5,227 nt of DNA from Lachnospiraceae bacterium UBA3826 (GTDB lineage Bacteria > Bacillota > Clostridia > Lachnospirales > Lachnospiraceae). The notes beneath the pieces were generated by a model, which saw only the letters and a list, made by a program, of their open reading frames with translations, made no database searches and had not been told where the DNA came from. The stretch lies in contig DGII01000159.1 of the NCBI GenBank assembly GCA_002393095.1, positions 1-5,227 of the forward strand, given 5' to 3'. The number at the start of each line of letters is the position of its first letter. Position 1 is the stretch's first letter. The position numbers and the translations under genes were made by a program. This document shows, one piece after another, positions 1 through 5,227 of the stretch.

Positions 1-7
1 GAAAAAA

Positions 8-35
8 TTGTCTAATCACTCGTTCTTTATATATT
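8..35 (+). promoter_or_regulatory. Candidate sigma-A promoter for the coiled-coil/M23 unit
   Basis: TTGTCT (8-13) matches the -35 consensus at 4 of 6 bases. It is followed after 16 bases by TATATT (30-35), which matches the -10 consensus at 5 of 6. Transcription would start near base 42, leaving a leader of about 70 bases. The region is very AT-rich, so chance matches are likely; a second possible -10, TAAAAT at 59-64, has no well-spaced -35. The window begins just upstream, so promoters further out cannot be excluded. Confidence 0.35.
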
Positions 36-73
36 GTATTTTAGCAGTAATATATGAATAAAATATGAACGAG
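19..73. repeat. Long imperfect inverted repeat in the 5' leader
   Basis: CTCGTTC (19-25) is the exact reverse complement of GAACGAG (67-73). Inside it, TTTAT (26-30) can pair with ATAAA (58-62), and ATATATT (29-35) with AATATAT (49-55), closing a 13-base loop. The two inner pairings share bases 29-30 and so partly compete. The arms could form a hairpin in RNA or mark a spaced operator. No T-run follows the second arm, so this does not look like an intrinsic terminator. Function is unknown. Confidence 0.4.
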
Positions 74-113
74 GGGTGAACATATAGTTAATGTAGACAA
101 AAGGAGTACCATT

Positions 114-668
114 ATGGACCTGTTTATTGATAAACTTGCACAAAAATTTACGGGGAATGATCAAAGCAGAAGCGTTCAGTCAAGGAACAATCAGTCCGGA
201 GAATCAAAGGAGATCAGAGAATTGAAGGAAAAAGTGGAGAATTATGAGAAGCTGCTTCAGGAGATGAAGCTTGTGAATCTTAAGAATATGGAGTCGGCAG
301 AGAAGCTTCGTGATATGGTGGAGGCTGCGACCGAAGCTGCACAGACGGCAAGCAGTGCTCCCGCGGGCTTAAGCGAAGAGGAGAAGAATGCTGCCCAAGC
401 TGCGGCAGAGGCTGACAGGGAGATGATAAGGGAGCTTTTTGATAAGCAGAGCGACACTATCCATAAGGAGAATATAAAGGTATACCGCAATGTACAGGCA
501 GCAGTGGGAGAGGGGCTTAGCGAGCAGACCAAGTCCATACTCGAAGCACAGCAGGGAGGATTTAAGAAGTCCGGAACGGGCTTTTTGAAGGTGATGAGCG
601 TGCTCATCTTCATTGCCGTGCTTGCAGATATTGCGCTTAAGGTGTTACCGATGTTTGGACTCTTATAG
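114..668 (+). CDS. Unrecognised tail-anchored coiled-coil membrane protein
   Basis: A 184-residue protein that I do not recognise. The ATG start is supported by AAGGAG at 101-106, seven bases upstream. The N-terminus (about 1-12, MDLFIDKLAQKF) could form a short amphipathic helix. A polar, Ser/Gln/Asn-rich linker follows. Residues about 30-75 are rich in Glu and Lys with regularly spaced Leu, as in a coiled coil. An Ala/Glu-rich helical stretch covers about 76-105, and a further helical region lies at about 106-150. A single hydrophobic segment lies at about 160-182 and ends at the C-terminus. There is no signal peptide, so the likely topology is tail-anchored with the bulk in the cytoplasm. 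No catalytic motif is visible. Its stop codon lies one base before the start of the M23 peptidase gene, so the two are almost certainly co-transcribed and probably translationally coupled. A scaffold or partner for the peptidase or envelope machinery is possible, but that is inference. Confidence 0.85.
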   Translation: MDLFIDKLAQKFTGNDQSRSVQSRNNQSGESKEIRELKEKVENYEKLLQEMKLVNLKNMESAEKLRDMVEAATEAAQTASSAPAGLSEEEKNAAQAAAEADREMIRELFDKQSDTIHKENIKVYRNVQAAVGEGLSEQTKSILEAQQGGFKKSGTGFLKVMSVLIFIAVLADIALKVLPMFGLL

Positions 669-669
669 T

Positions 670-2271
670 ATGAAAAGACTGACTAGACACTACAAGTATA
701 GCCGATATGTCTTCCTTAAAACAGCGGCATTGGTGATACTTATCAATATAATAATGCTACCCTCATGGGTTAAGTATGAAAAAGATGAAGCCAATCTTTT
801 TCATATTTTCCTTAATGGAGAAGAAATGGGATATCTGGGCGACGCGGACAGCATACAGGAGATCCTTGGAGACGCCAGACGCGAGCTTGCGGCAGGTACG
901 GACAAAATAGTATATGCCGAGGGAGACTTAAGCTGTGAAGCTTCATCAGTGATATTCTCGGAGATCGACAGCAGGGCTGATATACAGAAGAGGATGGTAG
1001 AGAATCTCCGCAAGAACGTGGCATCTGCCGATGATGAGAGCAGAGAGTATGTTCATGCCTACACGATCAAGATCGGTGATTATATGGCCAATATGGGAAG
1101 CTTCGATGATGTGGTCAAGGTACTCCAGACGGCTCTTGACAGGTATCAGGATAAGGATGAGTATGTGGCGAAGCTTGTCAAGGATCAGGCAAGAGAGCTT
1201 AACGTACTGACCGCAGAGGTGATCGCCAAGGAAGAGGTTAAGGAAGAGGACGAGATAGAGCCCGTTAAGAGCGCAGGCTTTGAAAAGTTCATAGAAGACA
1301 GTGTTGCTGACGGTGATGTGGAGAACAATGAGAAGGATTTCGATGACTTTGATTACGGTCTTATGGGAATGTCCTTCGCAGATAATATAGAGGTTGTTGA
1401 AAGCTATATAGCCAAGGCGAACTTAACTACCGTGGACCGTATGATACAGGATATCGTAGAGGTCAAAGAGGTCAATACCATATACGAGGTAGTGGAAGGA
1501 GATACGCTGTCGGGCATAGCCATTAAGACCAATATCCCCATGGATAAGATCATAGAGCTTAACGATACGCTGGAGAACGAATTCTCCCTTATAAGACCCG
1601 GAGATGAACTTATCGTGACTACCGAGGAGCCTCCTCTTACGGTCAATCGTACCGTCCGTGAGTATATTGAAGAATACTATGATGCTGAGATAGAGTATGA
1701 ATATAACGATGATTGGTATACAACCGATCAGCAGACTCTCCGCCAGCCCTCGACAGGAAGACGTAATATCGTGGCAGAGACTTCTTATGCTAATGACAAG
1801 GCATTAGAGAGAGATATACTTAAGGAAGAGCTTGTTATGGAGGCTGTGGCTAAGATCGTGGAAAAAGGAACCAAGATCCCGCCCACTTATATCAAGCCCA
1901 TATCCGGAGGAAGACTTACGAGCGGCTTCGGATACAGAACAAGACCCAACGCAAGGGGCGCCACCTCCAACCATCAGGGTGTAGATTGGGGTACACCTAT
2001 AGGAACTTCGGTCATGGCATCCTGCGGCGGAACGGTAACAAGAGCCGGATGGCTCGGAAGCTATGGATACTGCGTATTCATCAAGCATCCTGACGGAAGA
2101 GAGACGAGATATGCGCACTTAAGCAAGGTATTGGTATCCGTGGGTCAGACCGTATCACAGGGCCAGAGGATAGCCTTAAGCGGTAATACCGGTGCAAGTA
2201 CCGGACCTCATGTACACTTCGAGATACGTATAGGAGGAACGGCTGTCAATCCGCTCAAATATCTTAACTAA
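670..2271 (+). CDS. Membrane-anchored LysM-G5-M23 peptidoglycan endopeptidase
   Basis: A 533-residue cell-envelope protein, expected to cut peptide cross-links in peptidoglycan outside the membrane. A basic N-terminus and a hydrophobic segment (about 13-34) form an uncleaved signal anchor. Two related modules follow, starting near residues 44 and 130 (FHIFLNGEEMGYLG and AYTIKIGDYMANMG), then an acidic linker (about 187-229). A LysM peptidoglycan-binding domain (271-317) carries EGDTLSGIA and RPGDELIV. A divergent G5-like domain (about 323-404) ends in VEKGTKIPP. The C-terminal M23 domain (about 411-530) has GFGYR, the zinc-binding HxxxD (H435, D439), H483 in YAHLS, and HVH (H514, H516). All the expected metal and catalytic residues are present, so it should be active. 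I chose the ATG at 670 because residues 1-34 then form a normal signal anchor. An in-frame TTG at 613 would add 19 residues lying wholly within the preceding gene. The start has little Shine-Dalgarno match and sits one base after the upstream stop, suggesting reinitiation. Lytic transglycosylase or amidase activity is unlikely given the M23 motifs. Confidence 0.93.
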   Translation: MKRLTRHYKYSRYVFLKTAALVILINIIMLPSWVKYEKDEANLFHIFLNGEEMGYLGDADSIQEILGDARRELAAGTDKIVYAEGDLSCEASSVIFSEIDSRADIQKRMVENLRKNVASADDESREYVHAYTIKIGDYMANMGSFDDVVKVLQTALDRYQDKDEYVAKLVKDQARELNVLTAEVIAKEEVKEEDEIEPVKSAGFEKFIEDSVADGDVENNEKDFDDFDYGLMGMSFADNIEVVESYIAKANLTTVDRMIQDIVEVKEVNTIYEVVEGDTLSGIAIKTNIPMDKIIELNDTLENEFSLIRPGDELIVTTEEPPLTVNRTVREYIEEYYDAEIEYEYNDDWYTTDQQTLRQPSTGRRNIVAETSYANDKALERDILKEELVMEAVAKIVEKGTKIPPTYIKPISGGRLTSGFGYRTRPNARGATSNHQGVDWGTPIGTSVMASCGGTVTRAGWLGSYGYCVFIKHPDGRETRYAHLSKVLVSVGQTVSQGQRIALSGNTGASTGPHVHFEIRIGGTAVNPLKYLN

Positions 2272-2298
2272 CAAGATATGTACGGTATTGAGCCTTAC

Positions 2299-2335
2299 CA
2301 TAACAACATGTAGTGTTGCATTATGTCTTTTTCTT
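2299..2335 (+). terminator. Probable weak intrinsic terminator after the M23 gene
   Basis: CATAACAACA (2299-2308) pairs with TGTTG (2314-2318) and TTATG (2321-2325). The loop is five bases and the 3' arm has a two-base bulge (CA). The run TCTTTTTCTT (2326-2335) follows. The stem is ten pairs but AT-rich, so termination may be partial. It begins 28 bases after the M23 stop codon, and the end of its T-tract overlaps the -35 of the next promoter. Confidence 0.5.
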
Positions 2336-2362
2336 GCGTATTATATATATTCGTGGTAAAAT
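2334..2362 (+). promoter_or_regulatory. Extended -10 sigma-A promoter for murA
   Basis: TTGCGT (2334-2339) is followed by a 17-base spacer and TAAAAT (2357-2362), which matches the -10 consensus at 5 of 6 bases. TGG directly before it (2354-2356) supplies the extended -10 TGn motif, compensating for a -35 that matches only at TTG. Transcription would start near 2369, about 40 bases before the murA start codon. Spacing and position make this a convincing promoter for the murA/HD-GYP unit. Confidence 0.65.
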
Positions 2363-2409
2363 GAAACGAATGTATTGGGAAAATTAAACTCTTTTGAGGT
2401 TTTAATGAT

Positions 2410-3708
2410 ATGGAGCAATATGCTATTAAAGGCGGGACGCCTCTTGTGGGAGAGGTGGAGATAGGCGGAGCCAAGAACGCTGCGCTGGGCATTCTCGCCG
2501 CGTCGGTCATGACTGACGAAACGGTTCTTATAGAGAACGTACCTGATGTAAGGGATATTACTATCATGATGCAGGCTATGGAGAGCATAGGAGTCATCAT
2601 ACAGCATATAGACAGGCACACGGTCAAGATCAATGCGCGTAACATACACAGCCAGGTGGTCGACGGAGATTATATCAAGAGGATCAGAGCCTCCTATTAT
2701 CTGATAGGAGCCCTTCTTGGCAAGTACAGAAGCGCAGAGGTTACTCTTCCCGGCGGCTGTAATATAGGTACAAGACCCATAGATCAGCACCTTAAGGGAT
2801 TCAGAGCACTTGGTGCAGCAGATGCCGGTGTTGTGGGCGGAGGAATGATAGTGGCGCATGCCGATCATCTTAAGGGAGCTCACATATATCTCGATATGGT
2901 GACTGTGGGTGCTACGATCAATCTTATGCTGGCATCGGTAATGGCAGAGGGCCAGACGATAATCGAGAATGCAGCCAAGGAACCGCATGTGGTTGATGTA
3001 GCCAACTTCCTTAACTGCATGGGTGCCAACATCAAGGGAGCAGGAACGGATGTCATCCGAATCAAGGGTGTACAGAAGCTTCACGGCACCGAATACACGA
3101 TCATACCGGATCAGATAGAGGCCGGAACCTTCATGTTCGCGGCGGCTGTCACCAAGGGGGATGTGACCGTTAAGAATGTGATACCCAAGCATCTTGAATC
3201 CATCAGTGCGAAGCTGATAGAGATCGGATGTGAGATAGAAGAATCCGATGATGCGGTAAGAGTGGTAGCCACCAAGAGACCGTTACATACACATGTGAAG
3301 ACATTGCCGTATCCCGGTTTTCCTACGGATATGCAGCCGCAGATAACGGTTGCGCTCGGTCTGGCACAGGGCACCAGCATAGTGACCGAGAGCATATTCG
3401 AGAACAGGTTCAAGTACGTGGATGAGCTTACAAGGATGGGTGCCAGCATCAAGGTAGAGAGCAGTACAGCCATCATTGAGGGCGTGAGCGGATATACGGG
3501 GGCAAGCATCAGCGCACCTGATCTGAGAGCGGGAGCCGCACTGGTAATTGCGGGGCTTGCGGCAGAAGGCATCACGGTGGTAGATGATATAAGGTACATC
3601 GAGAGAGGGTATGAAGACTTCGATATTAAGCTTCGAGGACTCGGAGCCATGATAGAGAAGGTGGAGGACGACAGGGATCTGCAGAAGTTTAAATTAAGGG
3701 TTAGCTGA
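2410..3708 (+). CDS. murA: UDP-N-acetylglucosamine 1-carboxyvinyltransferase (MurA)
   Basis: A cytoplasmic enzyme of 432 residues, complete, close to the usual length of about 420. It transfers the enolpyruvyl group of phosphoenolpyruvate to UDP-GlcNAc, the first committed step of peptidoglycan precursor synthesis. Family hallmarks are all visible: K22-N23 in GGAKNAAL, R93, the catalytic cysteine C117 in PGGCNIGTRP, R122, IPDQIEAGTF, D307 in FPTDMQPQ, FENRF, DLRAGAALV and R399 in ERGYE. C117, R122, D307 and R399 correspond to E. coli C115, R120, D305 and R397, offset by two. A cysteine rather than aspartate at 117 predicts sensitivity to fosfomycin at the target level. The ATG is preceded by TGAGGT (2395-2400), nine bases away. 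Gram-positive bacteria of this group often carry two MurA paralogues (MurA and MurZ), and which this is cannot be decided from the window. It has its own promoter and is followed after 36 bases by the HD-GYP gene, suggesting an operon. Confidence 0.97.
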   Translation: MEQYAIKGGTPLVGEVEIGGAKNAALGILAASVMTDETVLIENVPDVRDITIMMQAMESIGVIIQHIDRHTVKINARNIHSQVVDGDYIKRIRASYYLIGALLGKYRSAEVTLPGGCNIGTRPIDQHLKGFRALGAADAGVVGGGMIVAHADHLKGAHIYLDMVTVGATINLMLASVMAEGQTIIENAAKEPHVVDVANFLNCMGANIKGAGTDVIRIKGVQKLHGTEYTIIPDQIEAGTFMFAAAVTKGDVTVKNVIPKHLESISAKLIEIGCEIEESDDAVRVVATKRPLHTHVKTLPYPGFPTDMQPQITVALGLAQGTSIVTESIFENRFKYVDELTRMGASIKVESSTAIIEGVSGYTGASISAPDLRAGAALVIAGLAAEGITVVDDIRYIERGYEDFDIKLRGLGAMIEKVEDDRDLQKFKLRVS

Positions 3709-3744
3709 TATAACACAGAATGTGAAGGGGGTACAGGGAACCGA

Positions 3745-4818
3745 ATGAGCAGGATCGACACTGACAAACTGAAGGCCGGAATGGTGGTTCAGTCGGATGT
3801 ATATAATTACAATGATCAGTTGATACTTCCCGAGGGAATGGTTCTCAATGAGAGAGCCATAGATAAGCTTCGCTCGACGGGAGTCACTTCGGTGATAATT
3901 AAGGATGATGCCGGTACGGTACCGACACCGGAGGAGACTGAGAATTCTTATGCGGCAAGATTGCGCGCAACTCCCGAATTCAAGAAGTATAAGGAAGATT
4001 TTGAGAGTACGGTTCAGGTCATGAGTCAGTCAATGGCCGATGTAGTCACGAAGAATGCGCCCTTAGAGGCTGATAAGCTTGTGAATGAGGCGATAAGCAT
4101 CCTTCATCCTCCCGGTGGAGATATCAATGTCTTCGATATGGTGCATAATATGCGCCAATATGATGATATAACCTTTGCCCACAGTCTCAATGTGGGACTT
4201 ATATGTAATGTGTTCGCAGGTTGGCTCGGACTTAATGAGGATGAGATAAGGCTTGCTACGGAGTGTGGTATATTCCATGACATAGGCAAGCTTACAATTC
4301 CAGAGGAGATAATCAAGAAGCCGGGCAAGCTCACAGATGCGGAATTCGCCATCGTCAAGACACATCCCGCAGAGGGCTATAAGATATTAATGAAGTATGA
4401 TGTGGATGATCATGTTCGTAATGCGGCGCTCATGCATCATGAGAAGTGTGACGGAACAGGCTATCCGCTCGGCATCAAGGGAGATGCCATAGATTACTAT
4501 GCCAAGCTTGTGTGTATAGCGGATGTGTACGAGGCTATGACGGCTAACAGGCAGTACAGAGACGGATTATGCCCGTTCACGGTAATAGAAGCCTTCGAAG
4601 ACGAGGGTTTGCAGAAGTATGATACAGGCATGATCATGACCTTCCTGCAGAAGATCGTCGATACATATATGATGAACAGGGTCGGCTTAAGTAACGGCAT
4701 GGAGGGTGATATCATATTCATCAATAAGATGAGATTATCAAGACCTCTTGTCAAGTGCGGAGACCAGTATATAGATCTTAGCAAGGAAAAGGATCTTAAG
4801 ATCCAAAAACTTCTGTAA
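3745..4818 (+). CDS. HD-GYP domain cyclic-di-GMP phosphodiesterase
   Basis: A soluble protein of 357 residues with no signal peptide or membrane segment, predicted to hydrolyse the second messenger c-di-GMP. Residues about 8-55 (KLKAGMVVQSDVYN, then LPEGMVLNERAIDKL) form a small N-terminal domain common before HD-GYP domains in clostridia. The catalytic domain covers about 125-290. It has H146 (FAHSLNVG), the HD pair H178-D179 with K182 in HDIGKLTIP, H207 (HPAEGY), H231-H232, the GYP signature DGTGYP (236-241), and D260 in ADVYEAMTANRQYRDG. All metal-binding motifs are intact, so activity is likely. A C-terminal tail (about 310-357) with LSNGMEGDIIFIN and RPLVKCGDQYIDLS looks like a small beta-rich module of unknown role. 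There is no receiver, PAS or GAF domain, so its input is unclear. Candidate ribosome sites are AGGGA (3735-3739) and the stronger but more distant GAAGGGGG (3724-3731). It follows murA by 36 bases without a terminator. The alternative is an HD-GYP protein with another cyclic dinucleotide substrate. Confidence 0.93.
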   Translation: MSRIDTDKLKAGMVVQSDVYNYNDQLILPEGMVLNERAIDKLRSTGVTSVIIKDDAGTVPTPEETENSYAARLRATPEFKKYKEDFESTVQVMSQSMADVVTKNAPLEADKLVNEAISILHPPGGDINVFDMVHNMRQYDDITFAHSLNVGLICNVFAGWLGLNEDEIRLATECGIFHDIGKLTIPEEIIKKPGKLTDAEFAIVKTHPAEGYKILMKYDVDDHVRNAALMHHEKCDGTGYPLGIKGDAIDYYAKLVCIADVYEAMTANRQYRDGLCPFTVIEAFEDEGLQKYDTGMIMTFLQKIVDTYMMNRVGLSNGMEGDIIFINKMRLSRPLVKCGDQYIDLSKEKDLKIQKLL

Positions 4819-4824
4819 TTATGA

Positions 4825-4853
4825 TTGACATATATACCTTGCTGGTGTATTGT
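4825..4853 (+). promoter_or_regulatory. Sigma-A promoter of the metK leader
   Basis: TTGACA (4825-4830) is a perfect -35 consensus. After a 17-base spacer comes TATTGT (4848-4853), a 4-of-6 match to the -10. It starts seven bases after the HD-GYP stop codon and predicts a transcript start near 4860, about 30 bases before the riboswitch. This is the expected arrangement for an S-box-controlled gene. Confidence 0.7.
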
Positions 4854-4889
4854 AGTCGATAGATATGACAATTCAATATTGTTTTAAGA

Positions 4890-5053
4890 CTCTTATTCAG
4901 AGTGGTGGAGATACATAGGATCTGTGAAGCCACGGCAACCCCGCAGAGTGTGGGATACTCTGACGGAAGGTGCCAACCTGAGCAAAGCGTGTGTCCGGGG
5001 ATACGGTACGGTGCTGTAAGCATTATTTCCGGGCGATTATTGAACAATAAGAG
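4890..5053 (+). ncRNA. SAM-I (S-box) riboswitch aptamer
   Basis: A cis-acting RNA that binds S-adenosylmethionine and controls metK. P1 is a perfect eight-pair helix, CTCTTATT (4890-4897) with AATAAGAG (5046-5053). P2 includes GTGG/CCAC (4902-4905, 4930-4933) and AGAT/ATCT (4909-4912, 4920-4923). The AGG at the end of its loop can pair with CCT in J3/4 (4977-4979), matching the family pseudoknot. Conserved core segments are visible: AGTGGTGGAG (4901-4910), TGAAGCC (4925-4931), GGCAACC (4934-4940) and GGTGCCAA (4969-4976). P3 is CCG-CAGAGT (4941-4949) with ACTCTG-A-CGG (4957-4966). P4 is enlarged, with an inner nine-pair stem 4993-5001/5026-5034 including two terminal G-U pairs, so the aptamer is 164 bases, longer than typical. 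SAM binding should stabilise P1, hold its 3' strand, and allow the downstream terminator to form. Confidence 0.95.
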
Positions 5054-5087
5054 GATTTGATTATCATGTAACTCGAGTCCGCTTATT
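5046..5087 (+). promoter_or_regulatory. Antiterminator of the SAM riboswitch
   Basis: The 3' strand of P1 plus two further bases (5046-5055, AATAAGAGGA) can pair with 5078-5087 (TCCGCTTATT). This gives nine base pairs and one A/G mismatch (5052 against 5081). The pairing uses both the P1 strand and the 5' arm of the terminator, so it excludes both. It is the expected SAM-free, transcription-on conformation. Confidence 0.8.
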
Positions 5088-5105
5088 ATATAAGCGGATT
5101 TTTTT
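5077..5105 (+). terminator. Intrinsic terminator of the SAM riboswitch
   Basis: TCCGCTTA (5078-5085) pairs perfectly with TAAGCGGA (5091-5098) around a five-base loop (TTATA), with a possible extra G-U pair (5077/5099). A run of seven T (5099-5105) follows directly. It lies 23 bases before the metK start and should stop transcription when SAM is abundant. It may also end read-through transcripts from the murA/HD-GYP unit. Confidence 0.92.
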
Positions 5106-5127
5106 AACACGAAAGGAGAATTGAGTG

Positions 5128-5227
5128 ATGGAGAAGAGATTATTCACTTCAGAGTCTGTTACCGAGGGGCATCCCGACAAGGTGTGTGATGCCATATCGG
5201 ATGCGATCCTTGATGCCTGCATGGCAC
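5128..5227 (+). CDS. metK: S-adenosylmethionine synthetase, N-terminal part (runs off the window)
   Basis: Only the first 33 codons are present; the full enzyme is normally about 390-400 residues. MetK makes S-adenosylmethionine from methionine and ATP in the cytoplasm. The N-terminus carries the family's LFTSESVTEGHPDK motif with the catalytic H15 and D17, then VCDAISDAILDA, closely matching E. coli MetK. The ATG is preceded by a strong site, AAAGGAGA (5112-5119), eight bases away. A GTG codon directly before it (5125) is in frame but is not needed. The SAM-I riboswitch and terminator upstream indicate feedback repression by its own product. Nothing is odd in the visible part. Confidence 0.97.
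   Translation, partial: MEKRLFTSESVTEGHPDKVCDAISDAILDACMA

Noticed and set aside
66..81. Repeated TGAAC (66-70 and 77-81) as a possible LexA-type operator
   Set aside because: The two copies are direct, not inverted, so they do not form the GAAC-GTTC palindrome of Gram-positive LexA sites.
613..669. In-frame TTG start that would extend the M23 protein by 19 residues
   Set aside because: The extension lies wholly inside the upstream gene, adds Cys/Arg-rich sequence before the signal anchor, and has no good ribosome site. The ATG at 670 gives a normal N-terminus.
2341..3192. Long minus-strand open frame (283 codons) opposite murA
   Set aside because: It is antisense to an intact, highly conserved murA and its translation (rich in His, Tyr and Ser) resembles no protein I recognise. 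It is best explained by codon bias of the sense gene.
3111..3767. Minus-strand open frame (218 codons) opposite the end of murA
   Set aside because: It is antisense to conserved MurA coding sequence; the Ser/Leu/Pro-rich translation is typical of a shadow frame.
4791..4804. Palindrome GGATCTTAAGATCC at the end of the HD-GYP gene, as a possible terminator
   Set aside because: It lies inside the coding sequence, has only a five-pair stem with a four-base loop, and is followed by AAAAAC rather than a T-run. On the minus strand the T-run is only four bases and no gene ends there.
1..5227. Mobile elements, CRISPR arrays, phage genes, toxin-antitoxin pairs or other defence systems
   Set aside because: No transposase or integrase motifs, no terminal or regularly spaced repeats, and no unexplained gene cluster are visible. 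All intact genes except the first belong to recognised housekeeping or signalling families.

Overview
The window reads as chromosomal sequence from a low-to-moderate GC Gram-positive anaerobe. A clostridial, probably Lachnospiraceae-like (Butyrivibrio-type), bacterium is my best guess. This is inferred from purine-rich Shine-Dalgarno sites, sigma-A-like promoters, a SAM-I (S-box) riboswitch before metK, a LysM-G5-M23 cell-wall peptidase, and a soluble HD-GYP protein with a clostridial-style N-terminal domain. No mobile element, CRISPR array, tRNA or rRNA is visible. Every gene is on the + strand.

Layout: bases 1-113 hold a probable promoter and a long imperfect inverted repeat. Bases 114-668 encode an unrecognised coiled-coil protein with one C-terminal membrane anchor. 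One base later (670-2271) starts a membrane-anchored, secreted LysM-G5-M23 peptidoglycan endopeptidase. Bases 2272-2409 carry a probable weak intrinsic terminator followed by a good extended -10 promoter. Bases 2410-3708 encode MurA, with all expected active-site residues. Bases 3745-4818 encode an HD-GYP cyclic-di-GMP phosphodiesterase, probably co-transcribed with murA. Bases 4819-5127 are a regulatory leader: a sigma-A promoter, a SAM-I aptamer with an enlarged P4 arm, and an antiterminator/terminator switch. The start of metK (SAM synthetase) runs off the end of the window.

How they work together: the first three recognisable functions concern the cell envelope. These are a two-gene unit with a cell-wall hydrolase, and the enzyme for the first committed step of peptidoglycan precursor synthesis. 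MurA shares a transcript with a c-di-GMP-degrading enzyme, which is a suggestive but unproven link between second-messenger turnover and the cell wall. The SAM riboswitch gives metK feedback control by its own product. No terminator is evident between the HD-GYP gene and the leader, so the riboswitch may also end the murA transcript.

I did not find a convincing undescribed multi-gene system. The least explained elements are the tail-anchored coiled-coil protein, its tight coupling to the peptidase, and the leader structures.
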